From contig JALZWC010000803.1 in assembly GCA_023300255.1 (NCBI GenBank), positions 1 to 8,454 of the forward strand: 8,454 bases of DNA, written 5' to 3'. Origin of the DNA: Saprospiraceae bacterium. Lineage in GTDB: Bacteria > Bacteroidota > Bacteroidia > Chitinophagales > Saprospiraceae. Both the position numbers and the translations under genes were made by a program. Below the pieces are notes generated by a model. That model worked only from the letters and a program-made list of their open reading frames with translations, was not told the origin of the DNA and searched no databases. How positions within the stretch are numbered: the first letter of the stretch is position 1; every line of letters begins with the position of its first letter. Shown here in pieces: positions 3,553 through 8,454 of this stretch.

Positions 3553-5823
3553 TTATCGAATAAAGAACTTACTAGTCTTATTCGTACCGTCTACAAAGGA
3601 AGCATTTAGAAAATACATTCCTTGAGCCGTACTGTCTAAACTAATAGATTGTTTCACTTCCCAGTTTTTCACGCTTACTGTTTGTATCAACTGTCCTTGC
3701 TGGGAAAATATTTTAATATAATTAGTAGCTTGTGGTAACTGCACTTGTAATTGATCTTTCACAATCGTTGGAAATATTTTCAATTCTTTTTGTGTTGTAT
3801 TAGAAGCTATTCTATTTCTACGACCAGTATCTTCTGTCAAATTACCTACTGCTAGTATAAGTTCTTTTACACATTCTTCTTGATAAGAAGGAGTATAGTG
3901 TTTTGCAATGACTCTATAGGAACCTTGCCCTACTGGAACAGTAATGGTTCCATTCTCACATGCATCGCCCCAACAATTATAATAACTAGTACTCCAATCT
4001 TCTGACAAGACCAATAAGGACCTAATAGGTACTTGATCTAGTCCTCTAATGGTTACACTATTCGAGCTAGCAGAAATATTAATATTGTCACAGCTACTAC
4101 CCGAACTTGGTGGCTCTGCTGGCGGTGTAGATGATCCTGACCCATCAACTGTATAATAATCCTCTACTTTACAGATCAATTGCCAACTAGCAGAGAGTAA
4201 TTGAATTCTAACAAAATACCTTCCTTCCGAAAGATTACTGACAGTCTTAGTCGTCCCAGTACAATCTCCATTACAACTAAAGGCAGAGGACCAATCTGGA
4301 TTAAACACCTGTACCGTTACGACAGGAGCACTCAAGCCACTAAGCGTAATAGAGCTAGCTCCTATTCCTACTGTCACCTCTCCACAATTTGTAGGAGTGG
4401 GTGTAGTCGGCGTAGTAGGTGTAGGTGTAGGTGTGCTAGTCGTACCTTGACTCACTGGAAAATCATAAAAAGACAATATACCAACATCATTAGAATTATA
4501 TACCCAGTTTCTAGCACTACCAATATGGGCTAAATACGTAACCCCATCTAAGGAAGAAACAGCCGTAGACAAGGTCAGTCTAACTTCATTACCCACTACC
4601 CGGCCACTAGTAACTCTTGCAGAAGAGCCTTCTAAAGTAAAATCAGACCAAGGACTTCCTGATGTTTCTAAACTAGAAGTATTATCAAATTCTAATCTTA
4701 ACTCTCGAGAAGAATATAAGGTAGCTTTACTAATACTTGGTGCCTCTACATTACTACTATTAACACCATATATATCTCTGTTAACTAGTCCATATATACG
4801 TTGCGCTAATAGTTTGTAGCCTCTTTCAAAAGGGTAATGACAACCATCGTGGTCGACATTATTAGTACTCATAATACCTATATCACTAAATTCCTCCGCC
4901 AACTGCCGCTGTGCTTCCATTGGATAAGGTTTTACATGACTACAGGAGCCAAATCTTATCTGGAAAATATAAGTTCTCTTTGGATTATAGTCTTGTTTCC
5001 AAGCTTGATATATTTTTGTAAAGTCAGATTTATACTCACTAATAGTCGTTCCCCATCCGTCACCTTCTCCTTGAAACCAAATAACACTGGCTATTCTGTT
5101 ATCAACTCTACCATCTTCTAATCGCTTCTTTAATTTACCATAATTTCCAGCACTAGGGGTTCTATCATTTCTTAAAAAATAATCTATACTTTGACCTCCT
5201 TCTGCTTGATTAAAAATAGCTACAGGTATCCTTTTCTGTTGAATTATTGTTTTTGCCAAATGAGCACCCCACTGTCCAGGAAAAGAATGTTGCATCAACT
5301 TCCACCCGCTTTCATAGGTTCTAGCAAAATTATCAAAGTCTGCAGGTTTAGCTGCTGCAAAAGCCAAGGCATTGGATTGACCATTGATCAAAATGATATC
5401 CCCTGCAACTACGTCATTCGCATTTTTTAGTAATATCTCTGTCCCATTACGCTCTCCGTATAGCTCAAAACGGTAGTTAGCCAACTCCGCATTAATTCTT
5501 ACAGAAAAAGAAAAAGATGCTCGCCCACCTGAAAAATTTAAATTTCTACTTTGATCAAATTGGACACTAGATTCTCTATATACTTTAAGCCTCAACTTTG
5601 TATATCCTTCATATTGTGCAATAATACCATCTACTGGAACAGTCGCATAGTTATTAGGTATATCCCTTTGATATAACTGTTGGTAACTAGGAAATGAAGT
5701 ATAGCTAGTTTGACCCATTAGAGGAATCGTACCTAAAAGACACAAGCTATAGAAAACAAAAGACAACAATTGTTTCTTAATAAGAAACAGTAGGCATGAT
5801 AAAAATCTCATTAATTCAAACAT
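3553..5823 (-). CDS. Secreted SGNH/sialate O-acetylesterase-type esterase with T9SS sorting domain
   Basis: A 756-residue modular secreted enzyme. N-terminus: hydrophobic leader with K16-K17 and a likely cleavage at G37/Q38. Residues 39-140: beta-rich domain. Residues 141-348: SASA/CE6-like SGNH hydrolase with G-Q-S150-N (nucleophile block), N205-Q-A-E-G-G-Q-S, W249-F-Q-G-E253, and D326-G-C-H329 as the catalytic Asp/His block. Residues 361-458: Ig-like beta domain. Residues 461-478: T/P linker. Two cysteine-containing repeats follow at 480-561 and 578-661. Residues 679-756 are a type A T9SS sorting domain (F684-P, G735-M-Y, closing K-F-F-I-R). It is expected to remove acetyl groups from polysaccharides or sialic-acid-like sugars outside the cell after export by T9SS; the substrate is unknown. 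ATGs at 5823 and 5811 are both possible, and the leader is longer than usual before the KK that normally opens a signal peptide. It probably forms its own transcription unit. Confidence 0.88.
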   Translation of the reverse strand: MFELMRFLSCLLFLIKKQLLSFVFYSLCLLGTIPLMGQTSYTSFPSYQQLYQRDIPNNYATVPVDGIIAQYEGYTKLRLKVYRESSVQFDQSRNLNFSGGRASFSFSVRINAELANYRFELYGERNGTEILLKNANDVVAGDIILINGQSNALAFAAAKPADFDNFARTYESGWKLMQHSFPGQWGAHLAKTIIQQKRIPVAIFNQAEGGQSIDYFLRNDRTPSAGNYGKLKKRLEDGRVDNRIASVIWFQGEGDGWGTTISEYKSDFTKIYQAWKQDYNPKRTYIFQIRFGSCSHVKPYPMEAQRQLAEEFSDIGIMSTNNVDHDGCHYPFERGYKLLAQRIYGLVNRDIYGVNSSNVEAPSISKATLYSSRELRLEFDNTSSLETSGSPWSDFTLEGSSARVTSGRVVGNEVRLTLSTAVSSLDGVTYLAHIGSARNWVYNSNDVGILSFYDFPVSQGTTSTPTPTPTTPTTPTPTNCGEVTVGIGASSITLSGLSAPVVTVQVFNPDWSSAFSCNGDCTGTTKTVSNLSEGRYFVRIQLLSASWQLICKVEDYYTVDGSGSSTPPAEPPSSGSSCDNINISASSNSVTIRGLDQVPIRSLLVLSEDWSTSYYNCWGDACENGTITVPVGQGSYRVIAKHYTPSYQEECVKELILAVGNLTEDTGRRNRIASNTTQKELKIFPTIVKDQLQVQLPQATNYIKIFSQQGQLIQTVSVKNWEVKQSISLDSTAQGMYFLNASFVDGTNKTSKFFIR
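3556..3789 (-). other. T9SS type A C-terminal sorting domain (within the esterase)
   Basis: Residues 679-756 show the usual order: K-E-L-K-I-F-P-T, then I-K-I-F-S-Q-Q-G-Q-L-I, then S-L-D-S-T-A-Q-G-M-Y-F-L, ending S-K-F-F-I-R. This domain directs outer-membrane translocation by the type IX system and is normally cleaved when cargo is attached to the surface or released. It is confined to Bacteroidota and close relatives, so it also supports the taxonomic call. Confidence 0.9.
3841..4092 (-). other. Cysteine-containing repeat 2 of the esterase
   Basis: Residues 578-661. Cysteines at 578, 617, 622 and 651 and W610 match repeat 1 in order and spacing, with C-W-G-D-A-C in place of C-N-G-D-C. It is predicted to be a small beta-sandwich stabilised by disulfides, perhaps for glycan or surface binding. 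I do not know a named family for it. Confidence 0.6.
4141..4386 (-). other. Cysteine-containing repeat 1 of the esterase
   Basis: Residues 480-561. It contains C480, I-T-L-S-G-L at 492-497, W511, C517-N-G-D-C521, G534-R-Y, W547 and C551. Cysteine spacings are 37, 4 and 30 residues, against 39, 5 and 29 in repeat 2. It is separated from repeat 2 by a short S/P-rich linker (562-577). Confidence 0.6.
4390..4443 (-). repeat. Low-complexity Thr/Pro linker tract in the esterase
   Basis: Codes for residues 461-478, a TP/TPT-rich hinge between the catalytic/Ig part and the cysteine repeats. On the plus strand the DNA contains consecutive GTAGGT-type units, so the tract could change length by slippage while staying in frame. 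Confidence 0.6.
5771..5789. repeat. 19-bp near-perfect palindrome inside the start of the esterase gene
   Basis: TGTTTCTTA (5771-5779) and TAAGAAACA (5781-5789) are exact reverse complements with one central base. It covers codons for about residues 12-18 (L-F-L-I-K-K-Q), just before the hydrophobic core of the signal peptide. It could be an operator if translation starts further in, an mRNA hairpin near the start, or chance in AT-rich DNA. Confidence 0.4.
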
Positions 5824-6048
5824 TTAAGAAGTAACATTAAAAGAATAACTAGGAGAGGAAATAAGAATTTATTAGGTAAAATTTAACGATATCTGAGCAT
5901 AATAATCCATGGTCACATATAATACAGTGACATGTTTTAACTAACATCAGGCAGCAATAAAAATCAAGTAGTTCTTATTCCTAATATGTTTAATACGGAG
6001 ACTTAATAAGTTAGATGGGAGTAGTTGTTTTATTACGATGTGGATGGA

Positions 6049-6073
6049 TCTCAGATAAGAATTTGTTCTGAGA
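6049..6073. repeat. 7-bp inverted repeat TCTCAGA/TCTGAGA
   Basis: TCTCAGA (6049-6055) and TCTGAGA (6067-6073) are exact reverse complements around an 11-nt loop. No T-tract follows. It lies mid-spacer between the esterase and the PLP enzyme; the function is unknown, and it may be a regulatory site or a remnant of a repeat. Confidence 0.35.
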
Positions 6074-6300
6074 GAGAGGGGAAGATACTTGGCTGCAATT
6101 TACATAAAATTAAAACAATTTGAAAGCGAAACAATAAATTTTAATATATCTAATTCTAAATAAATAAATATATAATTTATATATCGTTAAGCAATTTTAT
6201 AGATGATTGCCTTTCTCAAAGTAACCAACTTATAATTTCGTCGTTCCCAAACATTCTAAAACCCAATAATTATTTGTTCTTTTACGTAGTAATAGGAAGA

Positions 6301-6360
6301 TGTCTCTAAACTACTAGACATGGGATTAGAATAGAGAACAGAGAATCGAGAGTAGAGACA
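6301..6360. repeat. 8-bp inverted repeat TGTCTCTA/TAGAGACA enclosing a GA-rich stretch
   Basis: TGTCTCTA (6301-6308) and TAGAGACA (6353-6360) are perfect reverse complements separated by 44 nt. The right half is a run of AGAGA-like steps (AGAGAACAGAGAATCGAGAG at 6334-6353). This could be a small dispersed element with terminal inverted repeats, but no target-site duplication is evident. Confidence 0.35.
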
Positions 6361-6501
6361 GGTTTCGTTTACAAACAAGAAAAACTGGTCATTTTTTAAG
6401 CAAAACTTATCTCTATTATCTGCTCAAGTATTATAAGATATCTCCAGAAATTAAACGATAACAATATCACATGCAATTCATAAACGAACTAATCCATAAC
6501 A

Positions 6502-7650
6502 ATGAAATTCGGAACTAAAGTAATTCACGCAGGCATTGAACCAGATCCAACGACTGGTGCAATCATGACTCCTATTTATCAAACTTCTACTTACGCCCAA
6601 GAAGCACCTGGTAAAAATAAAGGGTATGAATATGCTCGTACAAAGAATCCTACTCGATCTGTTTTAGAAAAGAATTTAGCAGCATTAGAAAATGGCGTAG
6701 ATGGTATTTGTTTTAGTAGTGGTTTAGCGGCAATGGATGCGATTTTGAGATTGCTAAAACCAGGAGATGAAATAATAGCTTCCAATGATTTATATGGTGG
6801 TTCTTATCGACTAATGAAAACAGTATTTGAGCCGTACGGTATTAAATCCAATTTAATTGATTTAAGTCAACCTGAGAACATTAAACAACATCTCCATAAG
6901 AAAACAAAATTAGTATGGTTGGAAACACCTACTAATCCGATGCTGAACATTATTGATATTAAGGCGATCTGTTCTATAGTTAAAAAATATGGAGACATCA
7001 TGATTTGTGTAGATAATACTTTTGCTTCTCCTTATTTACAGAATCCACTAGACTTAGGGGCAGACATGGTGTGCCATTCCGCAACTAAATATTTAGGTGG
7101 GCACTCTGATGTAGTAATGGGTGCAGTAGTCGTAAAGACGAAAGATCTATCAAAAAAATTACATTACTTACAGAATGCTGTTGGAGCTATTCCTGGGCCA
7201 CAGGATTGTTTCTTAGTACTTAGAGGAATTAAGACTTTACATGTCCGTGTAGAGCGTGCATGTAAGAATGCAAAAAAGATAGCCAAGTTTTTAAAGGCAC
7301 ATCCAAAAGTAGGCAAGGTGTATTATCCTGGTTTTAAAGATCATCCTAATCATGCAGTTGCAAAAGAACAAATGAATGATTTTGGTGGAATGATTTCTTT
7401 TGATATCCAAGGAGGCAGTACAGAAGATGCTATGAAAATAATGAATGCTACCCATCTTTTCACTTTAGCAGAATCACTAGGTGGTGTGGAATCGCTTATA
7501 GGGCATCCTGCGAGTATGACTCATGCGTCTATCCCTAAAAAGGAAAGACTAAAGGTAGGTTTGACAGATTCGCTTATCCGTTTGAGTGTGGGTATAGAAG
7601 ATGTGAAGGATCTGATTGATGATTTGGAAGTTGCTCTAAGAAATGTCTAA
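6502..7650 (+). CDS. PLP-dependent cystathionine gamma-synthase / gamma-lyase family enzyme
   Basis: A 382-residue, full-length cytosolic enzyme of the Cys/Met-metabolism PLP family (fold type I). K196 in S-A-T-K-Y-L-G-G-H-S-D is the PLP Schiff-base lysine; D171 (V-D-N-T-F) holds the pyridine nitrogen; Y44 and R46 reach the cofactor phosphate of the neighbouring subunit; Y98-G-G is the active-site tyrosine loop. E324 in L-A-E-S-L-G-G is the residue shared by cystathionine gamma-synthases and gamma-lyases, while beta-lyases and methionine gamma-lyases usually differ there. It therefore either joins an activated homoserine to cysteine (toward methionine) or splits cystathionine to cysteine, 2-oxobutyrate and ammonia. 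The C-terminus (P-A-S-M-T-H-A-S) resembles both. Sequence alone does not decide, so no symbol is given. The start is fixed by the family opening M-K-F-G-T-K-V-I-H-A-G. It looks monocistronic: large gaps lie on both sides and no sulfur-pathway neighbour is present. Confidence 0.92.
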   Translation: MKFGTKVIHAGIEPDPTTGAIMTPIYQTSTYAQEAPGKNKGYEYARTKNPTRSVLEKNLAALENGVDGICFSSGLAAMDAILRLLKPGDEIIASNDLYGGSYRLMKTVFEPYGIKSNLIDLSQPENIKQHLHKKTKLVWLETPTNPMLNIIDIKAICSIVKKYGDIMICVDNTFASPYLQNPLDLGADMVCHSATKYLGGHSDVVMGAVVVKTKDLSKKLHYLQNAVGAIPGPQDCFLVLRGIKTLHVRVERACKNAKKIAKFLKAHPKVGKVYYPGFKDHPNHAVAKEQMNDFGGMISFDIQGGSTEDAMKIMNATHLFTLAESLGGVESLIGHPASMTHASIPKKERLKVGLTDSLIRLSVGIEDVKDLIDDLEVALRNV

Positions 7651-7673
7651 AAAATACTGCCGATATATTTTTT
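7649..7673. terminator. Weak A/T-only hairpin overlapping the PLP enzyme stop (possible terminator)
   Basis: AAAAAATA (7649-7656) pairs with TATTTTTT (7666-7673) over a 9-nt loop, ending in six T. The stem has no G-C pairs, so termination would be inefficient at best. It is the only terminator-like structure after this gene. Confidence 0.2.
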
Positions 7674-7674
7674 G

Positions 7675-7745
7675 ACAAAGAGTTCACAAAGAGTTCAGAA
7701 TATTAACTTTTAGGTCTTTGTTCTTTCTCCCTGTGTTCTGTGTTC
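7675..7745. repeat. Short tandem repeats (ACAAAGAGTTC x2, TGTGTTC x2)
   Basis: ACAAAGAGTTC is repeated exactly at 7675-7685 and 7686-7696, and TGTGTTC exactly at 7732-7738 and 7739-7745. ACAAAG in the first block is complementary to CTTTGT at 7717-7722, so the region can fold back. On the minus strand the second block reads as AGAACACAGAACACAGGG, a style of purine/ACA-rich intergenic repeat seen in many genomes (from memory). No coding role is seen. Confidence 0.5.
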
Positions 7746-7803
7746 TAACAAAATGTCTAGCAGTTAATTTTATACATATCGTTCCTGCTCAATTTCCTAT
7801 CTA

Positions 7804-8301
7804 ATGAACAACGTAGAAAGATTTAAGAAAATAAAGGCATTCGTTTTTGATGTGGACGGAGTACTCTGCAATCAGCATATTTTTGTCTTTGAAAATGGAC
7901 AAATAATGCGCCAACTACATCAAAAAGATTTAACTGCTTTGAAAATTGCGGTTCAACAAGAGTACAAGATTGCGTTTATTTCTGGTGGTAATCTAACCCA
8001 CCTGACTCCTACTTTCAAAGAATTAGGAATTACAGATATCTATCACTTATCTAGAGACAAGAAAGAAGATTACCAAGAATTTACAAATATTCATGATCTA
8101 GCCAATACGGAAGTACTCTATATGGGGGACGACTTGCCAGATTATCAAGTAATGAGAGTAGTAGGTATGCCGACTTGTCCTAAGTCTGCTGTTCCTGAAA
8201 TTAAAGAAATTTCCTTATTTATCTCTCCAAATAGTGGAGGAGAAGGCTGTGTCCGAGACGTTATTGAAAAGGTATTACGGATTCATAGAAAATGGCTTTA
8301 A
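7804..8301 (+). CDS. kdsC: KdsC-type 3-deoxy-D-manno-octulosonate 8-phosphate phosphatase (HAD family)
   Basis: A 165-residue capless HAD phosphatase, predicted to hydrolyse KDO-8-phosphate to KDO in the cytoplasm, the step before CMP-KDO activation for lipopolysaccharide. HAD motif I is D16-V-D18-G-V-L (nucleophile and general acid), motif II is S60-G-G, motif III is the lysine at K86 (R-D-K-K), and motif IV is G108-D109-D110-L-P-D113. The KdsC signature continues as V-M-R-V-V-G-M-P and the C-terminal G-G-E-G-C-V-R-D-V-I plus R-K-W tail. Motif II reads SGG rather than the TGR of proteobacterial KdsC; to my knowledge Bacteroidota forms often have GG here. It is slightly shorter than the E. 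coli protein. The ATG at 7804 directly precedes the conserved region. A 153-bp gap with repeats separates it from the upstream PLP enzyme, so co-transcription is uncertain; no other LPS gene is in the window. Confidence 0.9.
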   Translation: MNNVERFKKIKAFVFDVDGVLCNQHIFVFENGQIMRQLHQKDLTALKIAVQQEYKIAFISGGNLTHLTPTFKELGITDIYHLSRDKKEDYQEFTNIHDLANTEVLYMGDDLPDYQVMRVVGMPTCPKSAVPEIKEISLFISPNSGGEGCVRDVIEKVLRIHRKWL

Positions 8302-8317
8302 GAATCAATGTCAATAA

Positions 8318-8379
8318 GGCAAAGTGAAAGAATAAATTAGTTATTCTTTCACTTTAGGCAAAGAGTAAGAATAAATTAG
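8318..8379. repeat. 23-nt direct repeat pair overlapping a hairpin
   Basis: The segments at 8318-8340 and 8357-8379 match at 21 of 23 positions (both begin GGCAAAG and end AAGAATAAATTAG). The first copy contains the left arm and loop of the hairpin at 8321-8355. The second copy is followed by different sequence (CCATTTTAACC) and has no complementary arm. I infer an intergenic repeat family. Confidence 0.6.
8321..8355 (+). terminator. Perfect 15-bp hairpin downstream of kdsC (possible terminator or repeat element)
   Basis: AAAGTGAAAGAATAA (8321-8335) pairs exactly with TTATTCTTTCACTTT (8341-8355) around an ATTAG loop, starting 19 nt after the kdsC stop. The position suits a terminator, but only three T close the stem and no U-tract follows, so a protective 3'-end structure or mobile repeat is equally likely. 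Confidence 0.45.
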
Positions 8380-8454
8380 CCATTTTAACCTGCCCTTTTT
8401 CCTTCTAAGAAATCCTAAAAAAGGAACCGTAGCCCAGCTATGCTTAATTTTTTA

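Larger units (their letters stand above)
5824..6501. other. 678-bp gene-free spacer between divergent genes
   Basis: No coding region was found; the longest ATG-led stretch I noticed codes for only 18 residues. The spacer must contain promoters for the esterase (leftward) and the PLP enzyme (rightward), but I see no exact TAnnTTTG box paired with a TTG. Weak candidates such as TAAATTTT on the minus strand at 5878-5885 are below what I would call. Visible structure: an imperfect CATG/TCAC inverted repeat at 5908-5934, hairpins at 6049-6073 and 6301-6360, an A/T-only palindrome at 6168-6184, and a GA-rich stretch at about 6330-6360. Confidence 0.55.

Noticed and set aside
4201..5430. Plus-strand open frames at 4201-4533, 4837-5121 and 5191-5430
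   Set aside because: They lie antisense inside the esterase gene, whose domains and motifs are unambiguous. Their translations show no family signal.
6015..6071. Small ORF MGVVVLLRCGWISDKNLF in the 678-bp spacer
   Set aside because: Only 18 codons, no ribosome-binding context, and it ends inside a hairpin. Nothing supports translation.
6168..6184. A/T-only palindrome ATATATAA-T-TTATATAT as an operator
   Set aside because: It lies in a low-complexity A/T tract where such palindromes arise easily, far from either start codon.

Overview
The window looks like a piece of a Bacteroidota chromosome, perhaps a marine Saprospiria-type lineage (that finer placement is an inference). It is AT-rich and its genes lack Shine-Dalgarno boxes: A/T-rich stretches such as ATAAACA sit directly before ATG. 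A secreted enzyme ends in a type IX secretion (T9SS) sorting domain, and a few imperfect matches to the Bacteroidota promoter pattern (TTG, about 19 nt, TAnnTTTG) are visible.

Layout. (1) 1-134: non-coding, with a small REP-like hairpin. (2) 135-668, minus: a TrmH/SpoU-family RNA 2'-O-methyltransferase. (3) 764-2047, plus, divergent from it across 95 bp: a spinster-like major facilitator transporter. (4) 2048-2446: repeat-rich spacer with two copies of a CAGATCGC-based repeat, a 13-bp tandem duplication, a perfect hairpin and a candidate promoter. (5) 2447-2959 and 3104-3313, plus: two unrecognised small proteins sharing a nearly identical hydrophobic N-terminus (pattern MG-basic-L-x-x-L-L-x-x-F-G-P). 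One carries an R/Q/G-rich linker and TPR repeats, the other only a short Q-rich tail. (6) 3333-3468: two strong terminators between convergent genes. (7) 3553-5823, minus: a secreted multidomain SGNH/sialate O-acetylesterase-type esterase with two cysteine-containing tandem repeats and a T9SS tail. (8) 5824-6501: a 678-bp gap with inverted repeats but no gene. (9) 6502-7650, plus: a PLP-dependent cystathionine gamma-synthase/gamma-lyase family enzyme. (10) 7804-8301, plus: a KdsC-type KDO-8-phosphate phosphatase, preceded by short tandem repeats and followed by a 15-bp perfect hairpin whose left half is repeated downstream.

The recognised genes (RNA modification, transport, polysaccharide deacetylation, sulfur amino acids, KDO/LPS synthesis) do not form one pathway, and apart from the small-protein pair no operon is convincing. 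The least explained items are the small-protein pair, the cysteine repeats of the esterase, and the several different intergenic repeat families. Nothing here resembles a defence system, prophage, CRISPR array or biosynthetic cluster.
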